A stretch of DNA of 64,000 bases from Brachionus manjavacas (lineage: Eukaryota; Rotifera; Eurotatoria; Ploima; Brachionidae): NCBI GenBank assembly GCA_019054805.1, contig JAHQIY010000003.1, forward strand, positions 8,804,001-8,868,000. Direction: 5' to 3'. Under the pieces are notes generated by a model. The model was not told the DNA's origin. It worked only from the letters and a program-made list of their open reading frames with translations, and did not search any database. A program made the translations under genes and the position numbers. This document shows, piece after piece, positions 1 through 9,689 of this stretch (the stretch's first letter is position 1; each line of letters starts with the position of its first letter).

Positions 1-199
1 CAAAATTCTGAACAAAACGATGGTTTTACTTTTTTTATTTATTTAGTTCAAAAATTTTTATAAACGCTCAAAAAGAGTCCATTTTTTGAAAAAAAAAATT
101 TTTTTGAAAATTTTTCAATTATTACTCAAAAAAAAATACATTTAATTAATTATAACAATGAATTTGTTATTTTTAAATGTTGTTGATGAGTTGCCTTAG

Positions 200-417
200 T
201 TTTATCTGAAAAATATGCCTTTATGACTCCACCATAAGTTGTTGTTCATGTTTGCGACTAAAGCGATGATGAGAACCAGCAAGAAAACGATGAGGATGAA
301 CACAACGAGGAAATGACAAATCAACAAGCTTTAAAAATGATTATTCAAATAAGGAAGTATCTTTCAAAATCAAAAAATAATTTTGAGTCACCTAATGATA
401 ACTGAGATTAAATTGAG
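200..417 (+). pseudogene. pogo/Tigger-like transposase C-terminal remnant
   Basis: One frame reads an acidic stretch (DENQQENDEDEHNEEM) followed by TNQQALKMIIQIRKYL and a stop near 405. This order, an acidic tail and then a short amphipathic helix with paired basic residues, resembles the C-terminus of DDE transposases of the pogo/Tigger/jerky group. A stop codon interrupts the frame just upstream and no catalytic core is visible, so it is at best a dead fragment. The assignment rests on general similarity only. A fragment of an N-terminal pogo-type helix-turn-helix lies separately at 13.4 kb on the other strand. Confidence 0.3.
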
Positions 418-928
418 AATGAAAGCTTGGGTTTAATGGTTAAATAAAAAACTTTCACCGATTATTTAAAAATTTTTTTTTCATATTTTTCATTATTAGT
501 TCTTTTTTAATACGTTTTAGTAAAATAAAAGCTTTAAAAAAAATTTTTTTTTCGTCTCTTTCGGATTTAGCCGAGTCCGGCTATAACGAACCTTTTTTGA
601 TTCTCCCAGTGGCTTCGTTTTTACTTAACTGTATTTCTTTTATTTATCTTTCTAATAACTCTTTCCGTATGACATAAGCCAATGGAGTTAAATTAATAAT
701 TAAATAGACATTTAAATGTAATTTTTCTACTCAATTTAATTTTTTAATATATATCATACTTAATTTGTCCATGGGACTTAAACATATATAAATAATAATA
801 AACATAAAAATAACCGATTTATCGAATTTGCAAATATTGCAACAAACGTCAAAAATTTTTTGAAACTAAATGAAAAAAAAATTTCTTTAATCCAAATAAA
901 AAGAAAAAAACCAGTTCTAGTTTAAGTG
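418..928. other. AT-rich spacer, no gene seen
   Basis: Mostly A/T runs. No open frame with recognisable coding content on either strand. It forms the downstream flank of the minus-strand PDI gene. Confidence 0.6.
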
Positions 929-934
929 TTTATT
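929..934 (-). other. Poly(A) signal of the PDIA6-like gene
   Basis: TTTATT on the plus strand reads AATAAA on the minus strand, about 95 bases after the PDI stop codon. Confidence 0.6.
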
Positions 935-1028
935 AAAAGTAACAAGAATAAGTCTAAACTTAAAAGTGAGAAGAATTTTTTCAAATAAATTACAAATAAA
1001 AAATTGAAAAGTAACAAAATAAATAAAT

Positions 1029-2363
1029 TCATAAATCCTCATTGTCGACACTCTTTCGTCTAAACATGACTCCATCGTCCAGGTCATCTAGACTAACATC
1101 ACTCAAGTCAATGTCTTCTTCCACCACCAGCTTGGCATCTTTGCCATCCCAGGCGTCAGTCTTGGAAATAACCGGCAGTTTGTTGTTAGCCAACGACAAC
1201 GTTTGGCCTCTTCCCACAGACAACTCTCTCAAAAATTCATTTATTCCACTCTCACTGAACGATCCTCTCAGCACCACATACTTGCCTTTTCTCGAATTGA
1301 CTGCAACCATTGCTGGATAGCCAAAGCCGCCCACAGACAATGCCGACTCCAACTCTGGATATTTGGTCGGCTCGGTCCACAGCCATCCCCACTGCTGACG
1401 CTTGTACTTTTCGCCCATTTTTCTCATCAAGCCAATATACTTGTTTCTACACTCGGATTGACAGTCAAACAGACTGGGCAAAAAAGAGATCAAGCAGACT
1501 TGTTTTTTGTCGCATGCTTCTTCCAATTGTGCTTGTTCAGTCAATTGAATTATTTCTGGCGCTGGCGCATTTTCAGCCACTTTGTTCATTGCCCAAGTGA
1601 CAATGTCCGATGCAGTTCGGCCACCGTCGTACTCTTCAGCCCTGGTCTTGGCACCTGGTCCAAAGTATTTGATTGTGGGGTAGCCTTGGACGGCGTATCT
1701 TTGCGCCAAGCTGGAGTGAACAGTGGCGTCCACTGCTCCTAGTTTCACTTTGCCCTTGAGCTCAGTAGCGGCTCGGGCCCATTCAGGCTCCAAATTTTTG
1801 CAGTGTCCGCACCATGGAGCAAAAAACTCGACCAGCCAGATGTCATCTGAATTCAGGACTTGGGAGTCGAAGTTGCTCTCTGTCAATTCGATGACGTCTC
1901 TTTTGCCTGCTGAACCGCCGCCACCGGAGCCGGAGCCTCCGCTCAAGCGAGCCTTGACCATGCTTTTCAACTGAGACAATGCTTCGTCCACTATGGCTTG
2001 GGCTGTGCGGCCACCAGCGTAATCAATAGGCGAGTTTTTGTTGCCTGCGAACACTTTGATTGTTGGAAAGCCTTTGATGCCGTAAGTGGAGCCGATGGAC
2101 TGCTCTTTGTCCATGTCAATTGCTGCCACTTTCACTACGCCTTTGAGCGCCTTGGCCGCTTTGATCCATTCGGGGGCCAAATTTTTGCAGTGCCCGCACC
2201 ACGGTGCATAGAACTCGACCAGCCACAAGTCTGAGCTTGACAACACTCTTGAGCTAAAGTCCGACGCTGTCAGTTGAATAACATCGTCTGCTGGCGAGTA
2301 CAGACACTCCATTTGGCCCGCTATCACTGCCAAACTGATCAGCAGAAGAATTTTTTTTTCCAT
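1029..2363 (-). CDS. PDIA6: Protein disulfide isomerase A6-like
   Basis: An ER oxidoreductase that forms and rearranges disulfides in secreted proteins. The 444-residue frame is uninterrupted, so the gene has no coding introns, unlike its neighbours. It starts with a hydrophobic signal peptide (KKILLLISLAVIAG). Two thioredoxin domains follow, each with the active site APWCGHCKN (cysteines at about 56/59 and 185/188). They are joined by a glycine/serine linker (GGSGSGGGGSAG, about 142-153) as in P5/PDIA6, and a thioredoxin-like b domain follows. The tail is acidic (EEDIDLSDVSLDDLDDG) and ends in NEDL, a KDEL-type ER retrieval signal. Human PDIA6 is about the same length. GC content is clearly above the flanks. 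The long plus-strand frames across it are antisense shadows. Confidence 0.95.
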   Translation of the reverse strand: MEKKILLLISLAVIAGQMECLYSPADDVIQLTASDFSSRVLSSSDLWLVEFYAPWCGHCKNLAPEWIKAAKALKGVVKVAAIDMDKEQSIGSTYGIKGFPTIKVFAGNKNSPIDYAGGRTAQAIVDEALSQLKSMVKARLSGGSGSGGGGSAGKRDVIELTESNFDSQVLNSDDIWLVEFFAPWCGHCKNLEPEWARAATELKGKVKLGAVDATVHSSLAQRYAVQGYPTIKYFGPGAKTRAEEYDGGRTASDIVTWAMNKVAENAPAPEIIQLTEQAQLEEACDKKQVCLISFLPSLFDCQSECRNKYIGLMRKMGEKYKRQQWGWLWTEPTKYPELESALSVGGFGYPAMVAVNSRKGKYVVLRGSFSESGINEFLRELSVGRGQTLSLANNKLPVISKTDAWDGKDAKLVVEEDIDLSDVSLDDLDDGVMFRRKSVDNEDL

Positions 2364-2540
2364 TTCTAAAAAATTTCAAGATCAGAATTTTGTTAATTAT
2401 TTATTTGAAATACAGAATGATTAAAGGTGAGTTTTTATAGAGAGTGATGTTTTTTAGAAAAAATTCGAAAGGGTTGTTTTGTTTAGGTTCGAAGAGAAAT
2501 CGTCAAATAGTTTGGTTACAGCAAATCATTTGTATATGAT

Positions 2541-2610
2541 TGACGTATTTATTAGGTTCTTAGATTCGAGTAGAGTTTACCGTCAAATACAAGTGTTTGA
2601 TTTTGATTGG
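2541..2610 (-). promoter_or_regulatory. Possible PDI promoter elements
   Basis: Upstream of the minus-strand PDI start lie TGACGT at 2541-2546 (the core of ATF6/XBP1 and CREB sites) and an inverted CCAAT box (ATTGG on plus at 2606-2610, seen inside GATTGGCTG). Both occur in unfolded-protein-response promoters. A canonical ERSE (CCAAT-N9-CCACG) is not present, so this is suggestive only. Confidence 0.25.
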
Positions 2611-2746
2611 CTGAATGCAGTGGTTGTTGTGGTGGAGAATGGGTTTAAGAAGAAGACGCTTTTTTTGTCTCATTTTATTTAGTAATCAAATATTAACTTT
2701 TTTTTCTTTTGATATTTGCTATTTACTTGTCATATCAGCTAATGTA

Positions 2747-3591
2747 CAGTGCTGCTACGATACCTTGAATTCACCATATTTTTCATATTTTACGGTAAAT
2801 ATGGTAAATTCACGATATTTTACCATATTTACCGTAAAATATGGTAATCTAAAAAAGGGTATTTTTCGTAAAACAACGATAATTATCGTAAATTACCGAT
2901 AATTATTGTAAAATTCAGTGAAAAAAAAATTCCAGAATTTCTCGAAAAAAACTTCTCGAATTGTTAAAAAAGGAAAAAAATTAAAATTTGATTGAATTTT
3001 TTGACCAAAATTTACGTAAATTTCGGTAAATTTTTGTAGAAAAAGGCGAAAAATGGTAAAAAATCAACAAAAAAAGAAAAATGGATTTTTTATTATTACA
3101 TTAAATTTATTTTTAAACAAACTATTAAAATTAATATTTAAATATTAAAGTACGAACATTCAGAAACTTTCAAAAATCATATATATAGAGCTGTATAAAA
3201 AAAAGATATACAATCAGAATTTAATGATTTGACCAGTCACCATTTCTTTCAATTTTTACGAACAGCAGCTTTTGTTCATTTTTTACCATTTTTCGCCTTT
3301 TTCTACAAAAATTTACCTAAATTTACGTCAAAAAATAAATCGTAAATTTTGGTCAAAAAATTCAATAAAATTTTGACATTTTTCCTTTTTTAACAATTCA
3401 AAAAAAAATATTTTTTTTCATGAAAATCGTTTTTTTTCGAGAAATTATTGAATTTTTTTTTAACTGAATTTTACAATAATTATGGGTAATTTACGAAAAA
3501 TACGAAATTTTACGGTTAATATGGTAAAATATCGTGAATTTACCATAATTTACGTAAAATATGGTGAATTCAAGGTTTCGTAGCAGCACTG
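2747..3591. mobile_element. 845 bp fold-back element, Tc1/mariner-type ends
   Basis: Both ends carry CAGTGCTGCTACGA in opposite orientation, followed by long inverted arms (CCTTGAATTCACCATATTTT and onward) that reach almost to the middle. TA dinucleotides sit immediately outside (2745-2746 and 3592-3593), as expected for a Tc1/mariner or pogo target duplication. No transposase frame is present, so it is a non-autonomous MITE-like element able to fold into a long hairpin. The arms are filled with short degenerate repeats of the type ATGGTAAAATATGG. Confidence 0.8.
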
Positions 3592-3667
3592 TAGGTAAAA
3601 AATAAAATATAATATAAAATGTTTTAATTTTTGTGTGTTGAATTAAAAAATAACATTAAAAAAAAAA

Positions 3668-4190
3668 GTCCAGAGAAGAGTGACGAGAGTCCCCACTGCT
3701 TTGCAAAGCCATAGAGTACGAGAGCAGACTTGAGCAGATGGGCCTTATATCTCTGGAGACAAGACGAAAACGTGGTGACTTAATTCAACTATTCAAAGTC
3801 AACAAGAGCAAAGACGATTAACATCTATTGAGATGGTCGCTTTGAGGGGCATCCCCGAGACTAATCTCGCTTCGTGGTCTTTTACTACTACTTTCAGTGT
3901 TGTGCTTCTATTAGCCGCCTGTTTTGAGTTAATCGCCAAATCATTTCTCTTGATGGTTGTTACCATTCATCAAAAAAATGGAAGCCGGCATTAGAACAGC
4001 GATTATCTTCCTACGGGAACGTGTCAGGACTCGCGAGTCAAGGGCACTATAAATAATGGCGTCGAAAGACGTAAATAGCGAGTATAAAAAAACTCTGTTA
4101 TAACCAGCAATGCTTCTACAAGCTTACCAAATATAACTTGTGTTGTTCTACAAGCGTTTATATACTACCACTACTACTTCTACTAAATAA
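3668..4190 (+). pseudogene. LINE 3' end remnant (jockey/CR1-like)
   Basis: Broken frames read VQRRVTRVPTALQSH and then, after shifts, motifs matching the thumb and C-terminal region of non-LTR reverse transcriptases (VQRRATKL..YEDRLK.LGL.SLE.RR.RGDLIQLFK). The rest is a 3' untranslated-like tail with CTACTACTACT runs ending in an A-rich tract near 4190. GC content is above the flanks. It is decayed beyond function. Confidence 0.6.
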
Positions 4191-4471
4191 AAAAAAAATT
4201 AAGTTAATATTGTAAGCATTTTCATATTCTAATTTAAACTTTTAGTGAAATAGAACGAGTTTAATTTTTATTTGCTAAAAATCTAATTATCTTTAATCAA
4301 TAAGTATCCACTTGTAATAGGATCAATTTTGTAAAATCTAATTTTGATGACATGTGTCACAAACCATGATTTTTTTTTATATAAATTACAAAATTTTTAA
4401 AACTTCTTTGATAAACAAATTTCTTTATTAGTAGCAGTTGCGTAGCCAGTTATTTAAACTCCATTTATTTA
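4191..4471. other. AT-rich spacer, nothing recognised
   Basis: No coding signal or clear repeat beyond simple A/T runs. Confidence 0.5.
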
Positions 4472-5310
4472 ATTTCTTATGGCTTAAATTTTTTGGGGGT
4501 GACAATTTTAATTTTTTTAAGTTGACAAAAATAACTAAACGACTGACAAATATATATAAATATAGATATATTTAGAGATGACTATTTAATAATTTTGCAC
4601 TGACAAAATAAAACCTATTTTATAGATAGGTTTTATTTTTATTTTATTTTGGTCCTAATTAAGCTATTTAATAATGTAATTCTCTAAGATTGTAAGGAAT
4701 GAACATAATTGTCAAAAAAGTATTTTTGTCACTCAAATAATTTTTTTATCAGTCAATTAATTTATTTGTTGACCGCTTATATTTTATTCATATGACAAAT
4801 TTATAGAAAGTATATGACAAATTTTTCTTTTATTAACTGACAAAATAAAAATAAAAAGGATAACAAAATTATAGAAGCTACTGACAATTTTTTTTATAAT
4901 AATAACAAACATTATTTTTTTATGACAAAAAGGAGGAATAAAATAATGACAAATATTTAAAAAAAAAAGGTTGAAAAATTATTGAAACCAATGACAAATT
5001 TATTTATTACGAAAACCAAAAAGAAAAAAAACTCAAATGAAAATTAAAAAAATGAAAGAAAAAAGAAAACTCAAGCGAAAAATAAAAAAAGAAAACTCAA
5101 AGCAATTAAATTTGTTTTTTTGGTCGACCTCGGCCACGTTTAGTCGAACCGGCAGCAGCAGCATTTGAAACTAAATGCTCTTCTTGTTGGTCCGGAAAAT
5201 CATTTTGAAAAGCTAGAGCTGGCGTGGTTGCTTTCGGCCTTCCTCTTTTACGTTTTTGGCCAATTGGTATGGTTTTGGCAGCAGGAGGAATTTCAACTAA
5301 ATTGTACCGG

Positions 5311-6891
5311 CTCTGTATTATTTTAGCAGACTAAAAATTAGCTAATTCAATTTAGCAAATTAAAATTAGCAAAATTCATTTTAGCAATGTAATAAATTTA
5401 GCAATAAACCTAATTGAATTAAGAAAAAAAAATTAGCAAACAGATTAAGCTAAAATTAGCATGCTTATTTTAGCAAGTTTTTTTAGCAAAAAAAGTTTTT
5501 TTCTTTTTTAATTATTTCAGATTAATTATATTGATTAGTCTAATTAAATCTTAAAAATGACAACCAATTGTTCAACTGACATTTATAGCCTAATCGAACA
5601 ATTTGATGAGTTCGATATCAACCAAATCGGTCAAGTTACGGCATCTCAAAGAGGTCAGCCGCAATTGTACTATGAGGGATACTTTTATAGAATTTCATGT
5701 CAGAGTTCGAGTAGATTTAACTGGCGATGTATCGAGACACAACTAAAATGCAAAGCAAAATGTTATACCGATGGTAATTTAATTGGTGAAAAATATTCAA
5801 TTCATTTTAGTATACCTGACGATCGTACTCATAACCATGCGCCTAAATTGAGTCGTTTTGAAATCAAGGAAAAACGAAGAAAAATGAAAGAAGTGACTGT
5901 GGCATGTTCTAAAGTCATATCAAACGTGCCGCCGAGGCAAATCGTTGCCAGTGTGGTGAACGAAGTAAAATCGAAGGAGGCCGTTGCAAATATGCCTACT
6001 TATGAAGCCGATCGTCAAGCTATTAACAGGTTTAAAAAATCAACAAGACCTGATTATCCCCAAGAGCCAAAAAATCTTTCTGAAATACAATTGCCAGAAT
6101 TTTTGATTTTTACTTTGGAAAAAGATGATTCGACTAATAAAAATTTTTTATTGCACGATTCAGGAGCAGATGATCCAAATAGATTTTTTATCTTTTCGAC
6201 AAAAGAAAATTTAAAATTGTTAGAAAACAATAACTTATTTGCTGATGGAACATTTAGTATAGCGCCAACTTATTTTGAACAAGTCTATACAATTCATGGT
6301 TTAATTAATGGAAAATGTGTCCCGTTAGTTTATTGCTTGTTACCAAAAAAGAATGAGATTATTTATGTAAAATTCCTAGAAATCATCACAGCTGAGCTAG
6401 AAAACCCTCCAAAGTCAGTGTCTTCCGATTTTGAACGTGCTTTTCTAAATGCAGTTGAACAAGTTTTCCCGAATATTATTTTATATGGGTGCTTTTTTCA
6501 TTATAAGCAAGCAATTTGGCGGAAGATCCAGGAGTTCGGTTTAAGTGTTTATTAGTAAAATTAGTAAATTTATTAGTAAAATTAGAAACCGGTATCCAAT
6601 ACAAACGGAAACCAGCTTATATTTTATTAGACGATAGAATTAAAGAAATACAAAAAAATTATTCTTTAGCTAATTTTGATAAGTACTATGATAGTTTGTC
6701 GCTAATTTTGGATTATTAGGTTTTTCTTTTTTTTAAATTTGCTAAATTGAATAATTGCTAAATTGACTATTTTTCTTTTTGTTTATTGCTAATTTTAATA
6801 AAATTATTGCTATATTTGTGTTGCTAAATTTTTTTTATTACTTGCTAATTTAATCAATTTAAATTAATCAATTCTAAAATGAACCGTCCCC
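5311..6891 (+). mobile_element. Inner Mutator-like element with FLYWCH/MULE frame
   Basis: Bounded by the direct repeat AATTGTACCGG (5300-5310 and 6892-6902; 9 bp target duplication plus two chance or extra bases). The left end CTCTGTATTATTTTAG and the inverted right end GACGGTTCATTTTAG are similar terminal repeats. Subterminal DNA on both sides is packed with TTAGC/TTAGCA on the left and its complement GCTAA on the right. It carries a plus-strand transposase frame (5557-6719) lacking part of the core. Insertion is inside the SWIM codons of another MULE. Confidence 0.8.
5557..6719 (+). pseudogene. FLYWCH + MULE transposase, internally deleted
   Basis: The first frame (332 residues to 6555) begins with a FLYWCH-type zinc finger (GYFYRIS...FNWRCIE..LKCKAKCYT...THNHAP; Cys-Cys-His-His, about residues 40-105). 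A MULE RNase-H-fold core follows, with the first catalytic Asp in LFADGTFSIAPTYF, the second in SSDFERAFLNA, and the usual GCFFHYKQAIWRKIQ. The frame then stops. A second frame (to 6719) resumes with RKPAYILLDDRIKEIQKNY, which looks like the normal end of such proteins. The segment that should hold the third catalytic residue is missing, replaced by a short TATTAGTAAAATTAG tandem. It is therefore probably inactive although the N-terminal part looks young. Confidence 0.8.
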
Positions 6892-7358
6892 AATTGTACC
6901 GGGAAGCAAGGCCAACGATGTGTGCACAAATATAGTTTTTGAGATACGCTTTGCAAGTACAAATGCTGTTTTTCCAATTTATTTTGTCCAAATGTTGCAA
7001 AACAAAAGATGAGTCAGAGTACTCATCAAATGATTTCCAGGAACGATTAATTTTGGCAAGAAAGTAAGCCGATTCAATTCCTCTTCGAGGTCTTCTATCT
7101 CATCTAAAGAGTCGTCAAGGTTTTTCAAAAGAAGGAACAGCAGAGTCAGAAGAAGACATTGTCAAGTTACTTCACATTTTGTTAGTCCTTTTTATACATT
7201 TGGTCAGTAAGAGGATATTAATTAGTCCGAATAAAAATAATTAATTTGATAAATAAATAATAAATAAATAATTTAATTTTGTCAGTCCCTAAAATAGTAG
7301 CCTTTGTTGACTATAGGTAGTTTTTTTGTCAGTCCATTAATTGATGGCCATTTCTTAT

Positions 7359-7719
7359 TACTTGAGCTCATTTGAAACAATAGTGATTTGAAATTTGTAA
7401 AATTACGTAAAAACACAAATTAAGCTTTTATATCAAATATGGAGAAAGATGCAAAATTTTTTAAAAATATTACCTAGAAACTTCATAAAAATAAATTACC
7501 CAGGAATTTAAACTTTGCTGTGAGAAATATCATAGAACTGTAAAGTGGGCTGTTAAGTGTAAAACTAGGCAGAAGCTGCCCAGCCATTTATTACTACTAC
7601 TAACTAACTTCGTTGACTTAAAGATAGCCTTTGATAGCAAACAAAAATAAATTTTGTGTGCCATATTAAGATCTTATTGTCTGTCACAGTCTGTCAAGGT
7701 GTGCATAGTAGTTAGGCCA
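7359..7719. other. Spacer, nothing recognised
   Basis: AT-rich. It includes a short TTATTACTACTACTAACTAAC tract near 7590 resembling LINE 3' tails seen elsewhere in the window. Confidence 0.4.
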
Positions 7720-7721
7720 GG

Positions 7722-7925
7722 TTGCGTATCTCTCCAAAACTCTTCCTGCTTGAAATTGATTTTGTCATAATAAAAATAACTGAAAGGCCGGAGGATCTAG
7801 ACTTTGCTGATCATTTATCTTTATGTCTTTCATCAGTTCTATTGGGTTCAATTATTTATCATCAAAAATGTATAAGTATCTATGGCTTAAAATCGCTTTC
7901 ATTTGGAAATGATCTCAAGCGTTAA
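7722..7925 (+). pseudogene. LINE reverse transcriptase fragment
   Basis: The frame reads RISPKLFLLEIDFVIIKIT and then EDLDFADHLSLCLSS. These match two neighbouring RT palm motifs of non-LTR elements (G.LSP.LFLL..D.V...T and the active-site box EDLDFADDL). The second catalytic Asp of the F/YADD box is replaced by His, and the sequence that normally separates the two motifs is partly deleted. GLKSLSFGNDLKR follows at the position of the usual GLKIN region. A dead fragment, probably of the same LINE group as the C-terminal piece at 37.6 kb. Confidence 0.6.
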
Positions 7926-8571
7926 GCGACACTAAAAAAAATCTTGACTCGAACGAGGGAATACGGTACTTAACCCTTAAATATTTGTAATCAAAAAACT
8001 TCCTATAAAAATCAAGAAATAAAAGTCGGTTCAAAAGTTAAAAAAATCGGATAATCCAAAAGATTATTATAGTTTTTTTCTCAAATTGAATACAACATAT
8101 TAAAAAGTTTTTGATTTTGATTTATTTTTTTTAAATTTTTAATTCAATTGAATATATGTTTTTTTTATCTTTTTATATGTTTCGTTCTACGTTTGGTTTT
8201 AACGGATGTCATTTTTTATAAATTCGTTATAGAAAGGTTTTGTTCTTAAGAAGAGTATTACTCAGTTTTTTTATTAGTTCGTAATTTAGAGGATTTCGTT
8301 AAATGGGCGTTCGTCATACGAAGGTTCGATTGTATTGCTAATACAACTAAATAAAATTTGATTATTTACATTATTATTTTCTAATTTTAATTTTTTTTTA
8401 ATTTTTTCGAATCATTTTCAAGCTCTAGTAATTTTAGAGAAGTTTGATTAGGTTGAATCATGTCCATTTTGCACCTATTGACGGTGGCTGTTAATATGAC
8501 TTACTATGAAAAGAGTTATCATTTTTATACTTTAGGTTAGAGTTCTTCTCATTAAACTAATTTTTTTCATT

Positions 8572-8705
8572 TTACTCATTTTATCCATTTTACTCATTTT
8601 ATTCATTTTACTCATTTTATACATTTTTCTCATTTTATTCATTTTGCTCATTCTGCTCATTTTTCTCATTTTATACATTTTTCTCATTTTATACATTTTG
8701 TTCTT
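8572..8705 (+). repeat. TTTTACTCAT-type tandem array
   Basis: About a dozen imperfect copies of a 10-11 base unit (CATTTTACTCATTTTAT). A mirrored array (AAAATGAGC) lies at 9612-9686, so the two may be subterminal repeats of one degraded MULE-like element. Confidence 0.7.
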
Positions 8706-9611
8706 CGCTAGTTTGACTTAACCTTTTAAGCTTGGTTTAAAAGTATATAGAAACCATTAGTTGATCTTTGGTGTCTAAAGGTTGAATAAAATTTTTGAAA
8801 AATTCTATAAAATTTGTTATCATTTTTATCAAAATTATTTAAAATAGATTAAATAGTCATTGATTATTTTTTAATAAACGATTCATCAATGATTAAAAAT
8901 TGATTAAAAGTAACAAAATTGAGCACATTATTTCCCTTCCCTGCTAATTTCAATAAACTTTTCGCCTATTCTATTAAAAAATAGACCCCCAAATCAAAGT
9001 TAAAGCTAATTTAATAAAAAAACCTTTACCTTGTGCTTACCCAAAACCCTAAACCAGGGCTTCGCCCCGGACCCCTTTGGCCTTAGCCGCTGTTACCTAT
9101 ACCTGGTCAGTGATCCGGATTTCGACTGGCAGCACCTGCTTCTAATTTACATGGGTTTTAAAGAAAAAGAGGGTTTTTATTGAAATAGTGGAATTTTTAT
9201 TAAAATTTTCTTTGACGAAAACATTATTTGCTTATATTTTTATATGTTTAGATTAAATTATATATTTTTTTTAGAAAATTTATTTTTTAACTTATTTGTA
9301 AATCTGTCCCAAGCCTTTGCTCACTCATAATAAAAAAAAAACTAAACATAAAAAAATAAAAATTAATTTTTAGCTTGAAATAATAGTTTAACTAATTGAT
9401 TAATTTTTGGGATTAAGGTTAACTGTAATTTTTTGTTGCTTGTCAAATTGATTAATCAAATTGATTAATTCTAAATTATATCATGCCAATACTGACTCCG
9501 TTGTGTAATCGCCATCTTACTATTCGTTCTTTCTTTCCAAAGCTTAAGACGTCTGGCGAAGTCTCTCTTTTTATTAAACTATGGGTTTTTTAAAGTCAAA
9601 AACAACGAATT
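8706..9611. other. Unassigned DNA between the mirrored CTCAT/ATGAG arrays
   Basis: No convincing coding frame. It holds a short island richer in G/C at about 9030-9150 with a small hairpin (GGGCTTCGCCCC-like) whose role is unclear. A dispersed repeat, ACTCCGTTGTGTAATCGCC, at 9496-9514 recurs with few changes near 17140. Confidence 0.4.
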
Positions 9612-9686
9612 AGGCAAAATGAGTAAATTGAGAAAAATGAGCAAAATGAGCCAAATGAGCAAAATGAGCAAAATGAGCAAAATGAG
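9612..9686 (+). repeat. AAAATGAGC tandem array
   Basis: Seven to eight near-copies of a 9-10 base unit in the opposite sense to the array at 8572-8705. Confidence 0.7.
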
Positions 9687-9689
9687 CCA

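Larger units (their letters stand above)
5109..7161 (-). pseudogene. MULE transposase SWIM/AT-hook remnant, split by an insertion
   Basis: Read on the minus strand, the frame starts near 7161 (MSSSDSAVPSFEKP, then a stop and frame change; DDSLDEIEDLEEELNRL in another frame). It continues with a SWIM-type zinc finger, SICTCKAYLKNYICAHIVGL (CxC...CxH), up to 6903. It resumes beyond the inserted element at 5299 with NLVEIPPAAKTIPIGQKRK and two AT-hooks (KRGRPK and RGRGRPKK), ending at a stop at 5109. SWIM fingers followed by AT-hook tails are typical C-termini of animal MULE transposases. The catalytic DDE core is absent. The break falls between the codons for Ala-Ser and Arg-Tyr at the target duplication of the inner element. 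Confidence 0.75.
4481..7349 (-). mobile_element. Outer Mutator-like element, interrupted
   Basis: Flanked by the 9 bp direct repeat ATTTCTTAT (4472-4480 and 7350-7358), the usual MULE target duplication length. The ends are imperfect inverted repeats (GGCTTAAATTTTTTGG at left; GGCCATCAATTAATGG read inward from the right). Both subterminal regions carry many TGACAAA copies in mirrored orientation. The only coding remains are on the minus strand: a short N-terminal frame and a SWIM finger plus AT-hook C-terminus. A second MULE (5311-6891) sits inside. Without that insert and one target copy the element would be about 1.28 kb, so it is an internally deleted, non-autonomous copy. Confidence 0.75.

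Noticed and set aside
1042..2234. Five open frames of 78-179 codons on the plus strand across the PDI gene
   Set aside because: They are antisense shadows of a GC-richer, intronless coding sequence with no motif of their own.
9030..9150. GC-richer island with a CCAGGGCTTCGCCCCGG hairpin, considered as a tRNA or tRNA-derived SINE
   Set aside because: No acceptable cloverleaf; the A-box-like and B-box-like words are too close and mismatched.
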